NCBI GenBank assembly: GCA_051293835.1
Contig: JBPKMA010000012.1
Span: 1-64,000 of the forward strand
Direction of reading: 5' to 3'
Source of the DNA: DATLZU01 sp051293835
Lineage (GTDB): Bacteria; Nitrospirota; Nitrospiria; Nitrospirales; Nitrospiraceae
Length of the DNA stretch: 64,000 nt
A model generated the notes under the pieces. That model saw only the letters and a list, made by a program, of their open reading frames with translations. It made no database searches and was not told where the DNA came from. Numbering within the stretch: position 1 is the first letter of the stretch; each line of letters opens with the position of its first letter. Position numbers and translations under genes: made by a program. This document shows, piece after piece, positions 9,036-17,980 of this stretch.

Positions 9036-10496
9036 ATGGGTGGAAAGAAGCGACGCAACGTTCGGGAAAAGAGGGAAGCGGTTGCCAGTCGTTTACGCAC
9101 CACACTTCCCGCGTCACACGAGATGACCAAACTGTGGTCGGGCAGGTTTCGCGATCGGACAGATCGGCTGGTGGAGACATTCACCTCGTCGCTCGCCTTT
9201 GACCGCCGGCTTTACACGCACGATGTTCAAGGCAGTATCGCCCATTGCAAGACCCTGAAGCGGGCGGGTGTGCTGACCGCTCGCGAGACGGCAGAACTGA
9301 TCCGTGGGCTGGAGGCGGTAAAGGCAGAGCTTGATGAAGGACGCTTCCCTTTCGTCCCCGAGGACGAGGATATCCACATGGCTATCGAGCGCCGGTTGAC
9401 AGAGTTGATCGGGCCTCTGGGAGGGAAACTGCATACCGGTCGCAGCCGGAACGATCAGGTGGCGTTGGACATCCGCCTGTACCTGCGCGATGCGCTCAAG
9501 GCAATGATTGGCCGAATCGAGGAGTTGGAACGTGCGTTCCTCTCTCAGGCGCGGGCGCATCTGGATGTGATCATGCCGGGCTATACGCATTTGCAGCGCG
9601 CCCAGCCAGTGCTCCTGGCTCACCATCTCTTGGCCTATGTCGAGATGTTGGAGCGGGACAAGGGACGGATCAATGACGCCCTGGCCCGATTGAGTGTGAT
9701 GCCGCTAGGTTCAGGAGCGCTGGCCGGCACGAACTACCCGATCGATCGCCGGTACACCGCGCGTCTGCTGGGTTTTACCGACGTGACGGAGAACAGTCTC
9801 GACGCCGTTTCCGACCGCGACTTCGCTATCGAGGTGATGGCCGCGCTCTCCCTGATCATGATGCATCTGTCTCGGCTCAGCGAAGAATTGATCCTGTGGA
9901 CCTCTCAGGAGTTCCAATTTGTGGACCTGCCGGATGCGTTCTGCACAGGCAGCAGCATGATGCCGCAGAAGAAAAATCCGGATGTGCCGGAACTGGTGAG
10001 AGGAAAAACCGGCCGGGTCTACGGTCATCTTCTGGCGCTGTTGACGACGCTTAAGGGACTCCCATTGAGCTACAACCGTGACCTTCAGGAGGACAAGGAA
10101 GCGCTGTTCGACGCGCTGGACACCGTATCGGCCTCTCTTGAGGTCTCTGCGGAGTTGATCAAAGGACTGAAGGTCAACCGCGATACACTGAAGCGCGCGG
10201 CCGCTTCGGGTGCCATGTTGGCCACGGAGTTGGCGGATTATCTCACCCTCAAGGGCGTCCCGTTCCGTGAAGCCCATGCCGTCACTGGCCGGATTGTGCG
10301 GTTCTGCCTGGATCACCAGCGAGACTTAGGCACTCTCACACTGGACGAACTTCGATCATTCTCCGAGCGGTTCGATAAAGACGTACTGGACATGCTCACG
10401 GTGGAGGGTGCGGTTGAGCGAAAAGCCCAGATCGGTGGCACGGCGCGCAAGCGGGTCGAGGCGAGAATCAAGGTTTTGGAGAAAGCACTGGCATGA
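9036..10496 (+). CDS. argH: Argininosuccinate lyase
   Basis: This enzyme cleaves argininosuccinate into arginine and fumarate, the last step of the pathway. The fumarase/aspartase superfamily signature GSSMMPQKKNPD is near residue 310 and TKLWSGRF marks the usual N-terminus. The frame opens at 9015, and I take the ATG at 9036 because GGCGGAG lies five bases before it. That gives a basic extension of about 29 residues (KKRRNVREKR) before the conserved start at 9123, so 9123 remains possible. The stop overlaps the ATG of the next small lipoprotein gene as ATGA. Confidence 0.94.
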   Translation: MGGKKRRNVREKREAVASRLRTTLPASHEMTKLWSGRFRDRTDRLVETFTSSLAFDRRLYTHDVQGSIAHCKTLKRAGVLTARETAELIRGLEAVKAELDEGRFPFVPEDEDIHMAIERRLTELIGPLGGKLHTGRSRNDQVALDIRLYLRDALKAMIGRIEELERAFLSQARAHLDVIMPGYTHLQRAQPVLLAHHLLAYVEMLERDKGRINDALARLSVMPLGSGALAGTNYPIDRRYTARLLGFTDVTENSLDAVSDRDFAIEVMAALSLIMMHLSRLSEELILWTSQEFQFVDLPDAFCTGSSMMPQKKNPDVPELVRGKTGRVYGHLLALLTTLKGLPLSYNRDLQEDKEALFDALDTVSASLEVSAELIKGLKVNRDTLKRAAASGAMLATELADYLTLKGVPFREAHAVTGRIVRFCLDHQRDLGTLTLDELRSFSERFDKDVLDMLTVEGAVERKAQIGGTARKRVEARIKVLEKALA

Positions 10497-10747
10497 CCAG
10501 AGAGCGAGACCCCGTCACGGCATTCGGGTTTACCCTGGCGGTCATGACGATCGCCGCTGGCTGCGGCGTCGTCGGATCCCCGATCGCGCCTGAAGATGTG
10601 GGGATTGCCCCCCGGTTACAAAAGGAACAGGAGCTGGAAGCTCAGGAGCGGGCACAAACCACCCAACGACAGGAAGGGAAATCCGGCGCTGTCGAACCTT
10701 CTTCTGAGCCGGAGCTGCCACCGTTGAGGCCGGTCGGCACCAGATAG
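10493..10747 (+). CDS. Small lipoprotein resembling LptM/YifL
   Basis: This 84-residue protein has a signal peptide and a lipobox (TIAAGC, cysteine near residue 24). After the cysteine comes GVVGSPIAPED, which is close in style to the short CGxxGPLxxPE sequence of LptM (YifL), the lipoprotein that helps mature the LPS translocon LptD. LptM-like genes often lie beside lysA or argH, as here. The remaining 50 residues are charged and proline-rich and look disordered. The ATG overlaps the argH stop, so the two are translationally coupled. The LptM assignment is inference from a short motif and position. Confidence 0.65.
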   Translation: MTRERDPVTAFGFTLAVMTIAAGCGVVGSPIAPEDVGIAPRLQKEQELEAQERAQTTQRQEGKSGAVEPSSEPELPPLRPVGTR

Positions 10748-10846
10748 TGGGCATGAGTTTGTGTGCGGGAGAACGCGGTGCGACAACCGGGCGGGAGCGT
10801 CGGCCTGGTTGACAATGGGCTACCTGACAATCAGGAGGAGAAACCG

Positions 10847-12742
10847 ATGGAGCTGATCCGACCTGTGAGGTCGACGACAAGGACGAAGACCCTCTTGTTG
10901 GTTGATCCTTATCCAAGGAATAACCCTTATCACCTGACGGCTTCGGAGCGGCGGGCGGTGTGGTTTCCGAAGTTGAGCTTGCCGGTGATCGCGGCCTATA
11001 CACCGGAGACCTGGCGCGTCGAGCTCATCGACGAAGCCGTGCGGGACATCGATTTCGAACATCCCTGCGACTTGGTTGGGATCTCGGTTATGACCTGCTA
11101 TGCGCCGCGTGCTTATGAGATCGCCGCAGAGTTCCGAAAGCGCGGCAAGAAAGTGGTGCTGGGAGGGGTGCATCCAACGTACTGTCCGGATGAAGCGCTC
11201 CAACACTGCGATGCGATCGTCTGCGGGGAGGCTGAGGATCTCTGGCCCGAATTGATCGCCGACTTCGAAGCCGGGGCAATGAAGCGCGTGTACAAGATGG
11301 AGAAGCTTCCATCTCTTGAACGTTATAGAAGCCCGCGCGTCGACCTGCTCAGCCCTGACGCTTACATGACCCGGCAATGCAGCTTCACAACGCGGGGGTG
11401 CCATTTCGATTGCGAGTTTTGCAGCGTGTCGCCGTTCAACGGCAAGACGACGCGGCGCCGGCCGGTTCAGGAGGTCGTGAAAGAACTGATGCACATCAAG
11501 CAATGGATCCGGAGCGAACTGGTCGACCGAATGCGAAACGAGCCACTCTGGAAAGCGTTCCTGACTGGTCTGCGCATCCGGCTAGGCATCGAGGATGGGA
11601 CGATCTTCGCTTTCGTGGACGATTTGCACAACAGCAACCGCGCTTACTGCCGCGAGCTGTGGACGGCCCTCAAGCCCCTGAATATCAAATGGGGATGCCA
11701 GGCGACGTTGTTTCTGGGTGACGATGAAGAGATGGTCAAGCTCGCAGCGGAAAGCGGCTGCGTATCGGTTTTCGTCGGGATGGAATCTCTTGATGAGGAC
11801 TGCTTGGAGGAAACCAACAAGCCTTTCAACCGTGTGCAGAAGTTCTCGCAGGAAATCAAAATGTTTCACGATTACGGGATCATGGTCAATCCCGGCATCG
11901 TGTTCGGCTTCGATAACGACGATGAATCGGTGTTCGAACGGGCTGTGGATTTCCTGATAAAGAACCGGGTGGAGCTGGCCTACTTCAACGTGCTAACCCC
12001 GCTCCCGGGCACGGCGCTGTACGAGCGATACAATCGAGAAGGCCGCATCTTCGACCGCGATTGGGCAAAGTACGATGGCAAACACGTGGTCTTCTACCCG
12101 AGCCGCATGACACCGGAGCAACTGCAAGAGGGGTTCTACTGGGCCAATCACCGCTTTTATTCGCTTCCGTCGATTTGGTACCGCTTGCTGGGAACGAAAC
12201 AGCGATTCATCGCCCGATGGGAAATGAACCGGGAATTCCGCAAGCTGATCAAACGGACGTGTCCGCGGGGCGCCCTCTCCCCGGTGGCCAAGGTCCTGAA
12301 GAATCTCCAGGCCAAACTGCCGGCGCTCGATTGCGAGCATCTGATCCCCAACGCGCTGCATGCGATCAAGCAACGGTTCGATGCGACCTCGGGGCCGGCC
12401 CACGAACTCTGGTTGAACATCAAGGCCAAGCGGCACGACCGATTCGCCGCCTTAGTCGTGGAGTTGGAGGGCACGCTCGATCGACTCAATGCGCAGGAAC
12501 TGCTCAAGCGGATCAAGGATGCGGCGGAGAAAGCCAGGCTCGACATTATTGTCAACTTCGAACACTTGAAGCACGCGACACCTGATGCGTTGCGCACCCT
12601 GCTGGACGGCGAGGCGTTGAAAGCCATCATGCCGTATGCCAGAGTCCGCTATCGAAAGTTCAAGGCCGCTTTCGAAGCGTCGCTGCACGGGCTTTCGCTC
12701 AGCGGGCTTGAAATGCTCAGTGAGGACCTCCAAGATGCATAA
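10847..12742 (+). CDS. B12-binding radical SAM protein
   Basis: The protein has 631 residues. The N-terminal Rossmann-like cobalamin domain (about 15-140) is followed by the radical-SAM core with CxxxCxxC in RGCHFDCEFCSV (about 182-190), which holds the 4Fe-4S cluster. The layout is that of the BchE/HpnJ-like group. A long C-terminal helical part (about 430-631) is unusual. The ATG at 10847 is chosen for AGGAGGAG eight bases before it. The frame upstream to 10763 is not coding in style. It overlaps lysA by 8 bp, so they are co-expressed, yet no substrate linked to arginine or lysine is obvious. The substrate is unknown. Confidence 0.85.
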   Translation: MELIRPVRSTTRTKTLLLVDPYPRNNPYHLTASERRAVWFPKLSLPVIAAYTPETWRVELIDEAVRDIDFEHPCDLVGISVMTCYAPRAYEIAAEFRKRGKKVVLGGVHPTYCPDEALQHCDAIVCGEAEDLWPELIADFEAGAMKRVYKMEKLPSLERYRSPRVDLLSPDAYMTRQCSFTTRGCHFDCEFCSVSPFNGKTTRRRPVQEVVKELMHIKQWIRSELVDRMRNEPLWKAFLTGLRIRLGIEDGTIFAFVDDLHNSNRAYCRELWTALKPLNIKWGCQATLFLGDDEEMVKLAAESGCVSVFVGMESLDEDCLEETNKPFNRVQKFSQEIKMFHDYGIMVNPGIVFGFDNDDESVFERAVDFLIKNRVELAYFNVLTPLPGTALYERYNREGRIFDRDWAKYDGKHVVFYPSRMTPEQLQEGFYWANHRFYSLPSIWYRLLGTKQRFIARWEMNREFRKLIKRTCPRGALSPVAKVLKNLQAKLPALDCEHLIPNALHAIKQRFDATSGPAHELWLNIKAKRHDRFAALVVELEGTLDRLNAQELLKRIKDAAEKARLDIIVNFEHLKHATPDALRTLLDGEALKAIMPYARVRYRKFKAAFEASLHGLSLSGLEMLSEDLQDA

Positions 12743-13997
12743 CTTTCAGTATCATCAGGGCGAACTCTACTGCGAAGACGTCCCGCTCAGTCGTATCGCC
12801 AAGGAAGTCGGCACGCCGTGTTACGTCTACAGTCATGCGACCTTGTTGCGGCACTTCCGGGCCTACGATAGCGCGTTTCAGAACATTCCCCACATCGTCG
12901 CTTTCGCTATGAAGGCCAATTCCAATCTGGCGATCCTGCGGCTACTAGCCCGCGAAGGCAGCGGCGTGGACATCGTCTCGGGCGGCGAGCTGTACCGCGC
13001 CCGGCAGGCTGGGGTGCCGACCTCGAAGATCGTATTTGCCGGAGTCGGAAAAAGTCGAGAGGAAATCCGCGACGCGCTCAAATCGGACATTCTGATGTTT
13101 AACGTGGAATCCTCGGCTGAGCTCCATGCGATCGACGAAGTCGCAGCCGAGATGGGCGTTCGGGCGCGGGTGGCGCTCCGGATCAATCCGGACATCGATC
13201 CCAAGACGCACCCGTATATTTCGACCGGGTTGAAGAAAAGCAAATTCGGGATCAGTGCAGATCGCGCGCTCGAAGAGTTCAAGCTGGCGTCGTCGCTTAA
13301 GCACATCGAGGTCGTCGGGGTTCATAAGCACATTGGCTCCCAACTCACCGATGTGACGCCGTTCGTCGAGGCGCTCCGGAAAGTGCTCGGATTGGTCGAG
13401 ACCCTCAAAGCGCAGGAAATTGGCATCCGGTACGTCAACATTGGCGGCGGGTTGGGCATTACGTACGCCGACGAATCACCGCCGAGACCCCAGGATCTGG
13501 CGGACGCCATCTCGCCGCTGGTGCGGGACCTCAAATGCATATTGATCATGGAACCGGGCCGTGTCATCGTGGGGAATGCTGGCGTCCTCGTCACCAAGGT
13601 GCTTTACACTAAAGAAGGCGAGGCCAAACGGTTCATGATCGTAGACGCAGCAATGAACGATCTGATCCGCCCGAGCCTGTACGGCGCGTACCACGATATT
13701 TGGCCGATTCGGGAAGCGGCCGCACACAGCGAACGGAAAACCGTCGACGTGGTCGGCCCGGTCTGCGAGTCGGGTGACTTTCTGGCCAAAGATCGCTCAA
13801 TGCCTGAGGCTAAACCGGGGGAGTTGTTGGCAGTCATGAGCGCGGGCGCTTATGGATTCGTGATGTCGTCCAATTACAACTCCCGGCCGCGGGCGCCGGA
13901 AGTCTTGGTCAAGGGAGGAGAGATGCATGTGATCCGCGCGCGAGAAACCTACGCGGATCTTGTGCGGGGCGAAACTATTCCAGATTTCCTCAGGTAA
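12735..13997 (+). CDS. lysA: Diaminopimelate decarboxylase
   Basis: A PLP enzyme that decarboxylates meso-diaminopimelate to lysine. The protein has 420 residues. The PLP lysine lies in FAMKANSN (about residue 60), the glycine-rich phosphate loop in NIGGGLGITY (about 235), and the substrate cysteine in CESGDFLAKDR (about 345), all normal. I start at the ATG at 12735, which overlaps the end of the radical-SAM gene. The frame is open to 12636 only because it runs through that gene. dapA follows after 34 bp. Confidence 0.95.
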   Translation: MHNFQYHQGELYCEDVPLSRIAKEVGTPCYVYSHATLLRHFRAYDSAFQNIPHIVAFAMKANSNLAILRLLAREGSGVDIVSGGELYRARQAGVPTSKIVFAGVGKSREEIRDALKSDILMFNVESSAELHAIDEVAAEMGVRARVALRINPDIDPKTHPYISTGLKKSKFGISADRALEEFKLASSLKHIEVVGVHKHIGSQLTDVTPFVEALRKVLGLVETLKAQEIGIRYVNIGGGLGITYADESPPRPQDLADAISPLVRDLKCILIMEPGRVIVGNAGVLVTKVLYTKEGEAKRFMIVDAAMNDLIRPSLYGAYHDIWPIREAAAHSERKTVDVVGPVCESGDFLAKDRSMPEAKPGELLAVMSAGAYGFVMSSNYNSRPRAPEVLVKGGEMHVIRARETYADLVRGETIPDFLR

Positions 13998-14031
13998 CGA
14001 GGCGGCACCCCTTTTGCGCGAGGGATCAAAT

Positions 14032-14904
14032 ATGTTTACCGGCTCACTCGTGGCTATTGTCACACCCTTTAAGAACGGGCGGGTGGATGAACGAGCATTG
14101 GGCGACCTTATTGAATGGCAGATCGCCAACGGCACCGACGGGATCGTGCCATGCGGCACGACCGGGGAATCGGCTACCCTTTCGCACGAAGAACACCAAC
14201 GGGTCATCGCTTTCACCGTCGAGGCGGTCAAGCGCCGAGTGCCGGTGATCGCAGGAACCGGCTCTAACTGCACCGATGAGGCCATTGCCTTAACCCGGCA
14301 TGCGAACCGCGTCGGAGCCGACGGCGCCCTGTTGATCACTCCCTACTACAACAAACCGACTCAGGAAGGGTTGTTCCGCCACTTCAAGGCGGTGGCCGAA
14401 TCCGCAGACATCCCGATCGTGCTGTACAATATTCCGGGGCGGACCGGCGTCAACCTGCTCCCGGCCACGGTGGCCCGGTTGACCTCCGTACCGAACATTG
14501 TCGCGATCAAGGAGGGAAGCGGGGCGGTGCAGCAGGCGTCGGACATCGTCCAGATGTGCGGAGACCGGATCACTGTGCTGTCCGGCGATGATCCGCTTAC
14601 CTTGCCCATGATGGCGGTCGGGGCCAAGGGCGTCATCACAGTCACTGCGAACATTGCGCCGGCGGACATGGCTCGCCTAGTGGATGCTTTTGCGGAAGGA
14701 CGGATAGAGGAGGCGCGGCAGCTGCACTTTCAACTTTCCCCGTTGTTCGCCGCCCTGTTTCTGGAGACGAACCCGATCCCCGTCAAAGCGGCTCTCGGCA
14801 TGATGGGGAAAATCGAAGAGGAGCTGCGTCTCCCTCTCTGCCCGATGGGACAGGAAAATCGCGATAAGTTGGCGCGGGTGATGAAAGAGTACGGATTAAT
14901 CTGA
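14032..14904 (+). CDS. dapA: 4-hydroxy-tetrahydrodipicolinate synthase
   Basis: This enzyme condenses pyruvate with aspartate semialdehyde, the committed step to diaminopimelate. The protein has 290 residues. The GTTGESATL motif (about 43-51), the tyrosine in YYNKPTQEG (about 105-113), YNIPGRTGVN (about 132-141) and the Schiff-base lysine in VAIKEGSG (about 160) are all present. The ATG at 14032 follows GAGGG and matches the family start MFTGSLVAIVTPF. It lies between lysA and dapB on the same strand. Confidence 0.95.
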   Translation: MFTGSLVAIVTPFKNGRVDERALGDLIEWQIANGTDGIVPCGTTGESATLSHEEHQRVIAFTVEAVKRRVPVIAGTGSNCTDEAIALTRHANRVGADGALLITPYYNKPTQEGLFRHFKAVAESADIPIVLYNIPGRTGVNLLPATVARLTSVPNIVAIKEGSGAVQQASDIVQMCGDRITVLSGDDPLTLPMMAVGAKGVITVTANIAPADMARLVDAFAEGRIEEARQLHFQLSPLFAALFLETNPIPVKAALGMMGKIEEELRLPLCPMGQENRDKLARVMKEYGLI

Positions 14905-14956
14905 TCAGCGTTCGGCGGTCGCTGACCGCTTTCTCGTTTCCTCTTGAGGTCCCGGT

Positions 14957-15760
14957 GTGATTAAAGTCGTCGTGGCTGGTGCAGCCGGACGTATGGGTTC
15001 CAGGCTTGTAGCCTTGCTCAAGGACTCGGCCGCCCTGACCTTAACCGGGGCGGTCGAAAGGAAGGGGCATGTCTCCATTGGCGAAGACGCGGGAGAGCTC
15101 GCCGGCTGTGGTAAGACAGGTATCCCCATCACGGACGACTTGTCCGCGCTCCTGGAGCGCGGTGAAGTGGTCATCGATTTCTCCACACCTCAGTCCTCCC
15201 TGGCCCACCTCCGAACCGTTGCTCAACATCGCCGGGCGATGGTCATCGGCACCACTGGCTTTTCCTCTCAAGAACTGGACGAACTCAAAAGTCTGGCGCG
15301 CCAAGTCCCGTGCGTGTTTTCGCCGAATATGAGTGTAGGCATCAACGTGATCTTCAAAGTCATCACCGAGATGGCCAAAATCCTCGGAGAGGAGTACGAC
15401 CTCGAAGTGATCGAGGCGCATCACCGCTTGAAGAAGGATGCGCCGAGCGGCACGGCACTGAAGATGGCGGAAGTGCTCGCCAGGGCGATGAACCGCGACT
15501 TGGCCCAGGTCGGCGTTTATGCCCGGAAAGGGTGGATCGGGGAACGCAAACGCGGGGAAATCGGCATTCAGACCATACGGGCGGGCGACATCGTTGGCGA
15601 TCATACCGTGCTCTTCGGCGGCATCGGCGAGCGCATCGAGGTGATCCACCGGGTACAGAGTCGCGACACATTCGCCCGCGGGGCCCTGCGTGCGGCGCGG
15701 TGGGTCGTGAAACAACCTCCCGGACTCTACGACATGCAGGATGTGTTAGGTCTCAAGTAG
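14957..15760 (+). CDS. dapB: 4-hydroxy-tetrahydrodipicolinate reductase
   Basis: An NAD(P)H enzyme that reduces the DapA product to tetrahydrodipicolinate. The protein has 267 residues. The nucleotide-binding loop GAAGRMGSRL is at residues 8-17, and the signature EAHHRLKKDAPSGTA is near 155-169 with the catalytic histidine and lysine in place. The start is GTG at 14957, preceded by TTGAGG. It ends the + strand biosynthetic run. With dapA, lysA here and dapL at 31.6 kb, most of the aminotransferase-type DAP route is present in the window. Confidence 0.95.
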   Translation: MIKVVVAGAAGRMGSRLVALLKDSAALTLTGAVERKGHVSIGEDAGELAGCGKTGIPITDDLSALLERGEVVIDFSTPQSSLAHLRTVAQHRRAMVIGTTGFSSQELDELKSLARQVPCVFSPNMSVGINVIFKVITEMAKILGEEYDLEVIEAHHRLKKDAPSGTALKMAEVLARAMNRDLAQVGVYARKGWIGERKRGEIGIQTIRAGDIVGDHTVLFGGIGERIEVIHRVQSRDTFARGALRAARWVVKQPPGLYDMQDVLGLK

Positions 15761-15802
15761 ACAGCCTGCGTGCAACCTGGAAGGCCAACGGCTTAAAGGG
15801 AT

Positions 15803-15967
15803 TTACTGGCAAGAGACCTGCAGGTTCGGGCTGCTGACCATGGAGCCGCAGGTAGGACACTGGATCGTGCTCTGGCCGCGGGTGAAACTCATGAGCCGGT
15901 AGCATGACGGACAGCAGAGCACTGTGGTGAAGGGAACGGTCGCTATTCGATGAACAGGCGGTTTCAT
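15803..15967 (-). CDS. Very small zinc-ribbon protein (54 aa)
   Basis: A short minus-strand frame runs from ATG (15967) to TAA (15803). It encodes MKPPVHRIA followed by LCCPSC (residues 18-22) and QCPTCG (about 36-41), that is two CxxC knuckles 14 residues apart. Such paired knuckles normally bind one zinc ion. No good Shine-Dalgarno sequence is visible. It lies between the convergent end of dapB and a similar tiny zinc-ribbon frame at 16164. The coding call rests only on the CxxC pair and the frame. The function is unknown. Confidence 0.45.
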   Translation of the reverse strand: MKPPVHRIATVPFTTVLCCPSCYRLMSFTRGQSTIQCPTCGSMVSSPNLQVSCQ

Positions 15968-16163
15968 GGTGGTTCTTAGGCGAACGGCTTTCGAGCACCC
16001 GCCGCACTTCCGAGCACAGCCCAGACTTTTCTTCCTCGCCCTTCCGCTCGATCAGGTGCTGACCTGAGCCGTAACACGCCGGCTGCCGATACCACAAAAG
16101 GCCACATCTGCAGCGCGGTCTGAACGCGCAGAAGCGGGCCTGATTGTTCTGCAGGGGCTCAAA

Positions 16164-16316
16164 TTAATGTCGTGCCGTCAACGGTCGCGGCTCCGGATCG
16201 ACAGCTTTTCGCCGACCGCAGTTCAAGCAGGCAAAGACTGTGATCGCCAGCCCGGCGTCGAGGTCCACAGCCCGTTCCGGCAACATTGTTCCCCGACATT
16301 TATCGCACGTTTGCAT
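16164..16316 (-). CDS. Very small zinc-ribbon protein (50 aa)
   Basis: This minus-strand frame starts at ATG (16316) and stops at TAA (16164). The protein begins MQTCDKCRGTM and has ACLNCGRR about 30 residues later, a clean pair of CxxC motifs with a GTM turn as in small treble-clef or zinc-ribbon proteins. It is shorter than 60 residues and easily missed. The region between it and the 15803 frame (15968-16163) has no clear gene, although one frame there also carries several cysteines. The function is unknown. Confidence 0.5.
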   Translation of the reverse strand: MQTCDKCRGTMLPERAVDLDAGLAITVFACLNCGRRKAVDPEPRPLTARH

Positions 16317-16530
16317 GCCGTTACTTTAACATCCCCCTCTGTCGATGACTATCCTCCTGAAGTACTGGATTCTTAGCGCAAAGGCCCCTCGTTCAGGTGG
16401 ACAATCGGCCTATGGACCCCTATGGATGATGGACGACGAAAAAGCGATCCGAAGCCTCGTCATGTGTGCACTCCTTGACAGAAGAGCCAGGCCTCACATA
16501 GTATTGCGGAACTCCACGCTGAGCCCCACA

Positions 16531-16788
16531 ATGTATAGGCTATTGTTCATTACAGGACTGTTGATCTTGCTGTATTTTCTCATCCGAAGCGCCATCAGAG
16601 AGCTAACCGGGAAGAAGGGCACGGGTGGTGGGGCACTGATGGAAGACCCCAACAAGATGGTGCAAGATCCGGTCTGTAAGATCTTTGTCCCGAAAGGAAC
16701 GGCGGTTATGGCAGAGATCGGAGGCCAGACTTACTTTTTTTGCAGCCGTGACTGCGCACTAACGTTTCAGAAGCAGTTATCCAGCTAG
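16531..16788 (+). CDS. Membrane-anchored YHS/PP0621-like protein
   Basis: This 85-residue protein has one N-terminal membrane helix (LLFITGLLILLYFLI, residues 4-18), a short linker, then DPVCKIFVPKG and GQTYFFCSRDC. That C-terminal part is a YHS-type metal-binding module with cysteines at both ends. PP0621-type proteins have the same plan of a membrane helix plus a cysteine-pair module. I start at the ATG at 16531, because the upstream open frame (from 16345) lacks protein character. It converges on, and overlaps by 4 bp, the lipoprotein gene on the other strand. It may sense or carry metal, but that is inference. Confidence 0.7.
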   Translation: MYRLLFITGLLILLYFLIRSAIRELTGKKGTGGGALMEDPNKMVQDPVCKIFVPKGTAVMAEIGGQTYFFCSRDCALTFQKQLSS

Positions 16789-17096
16789 CAGCCGGAATAA
16801 CTGTAATCGGTCAGTTTCTCGTCCTTGTCGAACTTCAGCGTGATCTGACACTCGTTCGGGGAAAAATTGAACAGCGGCAGACCCGATTTGCCGCCGGCGA
16901 TACGATAATAGGTCCAGGTTTCGCCTCCGAAAAAGCGCGGCGCCTTGCCGTCCGGTGCTCCCCAGTTTTTTTCGAACCATGCCTTGTCCTTCCCCTGCAA
17001 CTCGGCAGGCTTCAGCGAGGCTTCAAGGTAGGGATTCCGCCCGCAGGCGGCGAACAGCAGTGTGAGAAGCACAACGTAGACAAATGGCTGTTTCAT
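16785..17096 (-). CDS. Small lipoprotein, hypothetical
   Basis: This 103-residue protein has a signal peptide and lipobox (LLFAAC, cysteine at residue 18). The mature domain has YLEASLKPAELQGKDKAWFEKNWG, then a WTYYR strand and a C-terminal DYSYSGC. The layout resembles small outer-membrane assembly lipoproteins of the SmpA type, where similar W-G-x-P/A-D text occurs, but the match is weak. AGAAGGA precedes the ATG. I give no function. Confidence 0.65.
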   Translation of the reverse strand: MKQPFVYVVLLTLLFAACGRNPYLEASLKPAELQGKDKAWFEKNWGAPDGKAPRFFGGETWTYYRIAGGKSGLPLFNFSPNECQITLKFDKDEKLTDYSYSGC

Positions 17097-17224
17097 GATT
17101 CCTTCTCAGGCCTGATCCATTTCGACGCTTCGCCGTTAATTTCTAAGGGAGAGAACGCATCGACGACAAGAATTGTAACCACCACCCTCCATGCCTGTCA
17201 AACCGCTGTATGAAGAAGAAGGAA

Positions 17225-17253
17225 TTGCTTTGTCCTTGAGATGTTCCTACAAT
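17225..17253 (+). promoter_or_regulatory. Candidate sigma-70 promoter for the transaldolase gene
   Basis: TTGCTT (17225-17230) and TACAAT (17248-17253) are separated by 17 bases, in the gap before the gene at 17312. Only the pattern supports this. Confidence 0.4.
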
Positions 17254-17311
17254 CACTCTTAACAGAGACGACGGCTGCGCCGAAAGCTTCCAAGCATGAA
17301 AGGAAAAGTCC

Positions 17312-17959
17312 ATGCAGATCTATCTTGATACCGCGAACGTGAAAGAGATTCAAGAAGCGGCGAGTCTCGGCTTGCTGGACGGGGTGACAACGAATCCGTC
17401 ACTCGTGGCGAAGGAAGGCCGGAGCTTCAAAGAGGTGTTGCTCGAAATTTGCAACATCGTGGACGGACCGATCAGCGCCGAAGTGGTCAGCGTCGAAGCG
17501 GAGGCCATGGTAAAGGAGGGGCGCGAGCTGGCCAAAATCCATAAGAACATCGTGGTGAAATGTCCGCTGATCCCAGAAGGCTTGAAGGCAACGAAGCGGC
17601 TGGCAGCAGAGGGGATTCGTGTAAACGTCACGCTCTGTTTCTCACCGACCCAAGCTCTCCTTGCAGCAAAGGCGGGCGCCTGGTGCGTGTCCCCGTTTAT
17701 CGGCCGGCTGGACGACGTCAGTTCCAACGGCATGGAGCTCATTCGCCAGATCGTCACAATCTTCCGCAATTACGCCTTCCCGACCAAAGTTTTGGTTGCC
17801 AGCGTCAGGCATCCCCAGCACGTGGTGGAGGCGGCATTGGCGGGTGGGGACATTTGCACCATGCCCTTCGCAGTCTTTCAACAACTGGTGAAACATCCGC
17901 TCACGGATGTCGGACTCAAGAAATTTCTAGCCGATTGGGAAGCAGGCGGCCGGAAATAG
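17312..17959 (+). CDS. fsa: Transaldolase / fructose-6-phosphate aldolase family
   Basis: The protein has 215 residues, the short class of transaldolase-like enzymes. It begins MQIYLDTANVKEIQEA, the GVTTNPSLVAKEG motif is at about 25-37, and the Schiff-base lysine is in NIVVKCPLIPEG (about 84). Short members act either as transaldolase in the pentose phosphate pathway or as fructose-6-phosphate aldolase. The sequence alone does not separate the two with certainty, and the class closest in style (TalC) is usually transaldolase. It acts in the cytoplasm. It stands alone with a candidate promoter upstream. Confidence 0.88.
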   Translation: MQIYLDTANVKEIQEAASLGLLDGVTTNPSLVAKEGRSFKEVLLEICNIVDGPISAEVVSVEAEAMVKEGRELAKIHKNIVVKCPLIPEGLKATKRLAAEGIRVNVTLCFSPTQALLAAKAGAWCVSPFIGRLDDVSSNGMELIRQIVTIFRNYAFPTKVLVASVRHPQHVVEAALAGGDICTMPFAVFQQLVKHPLTDVGLKKFLADWEAGGRK

Positions 17960-17980
17960 CAGGGGCCCGCCGTGCCTCGC

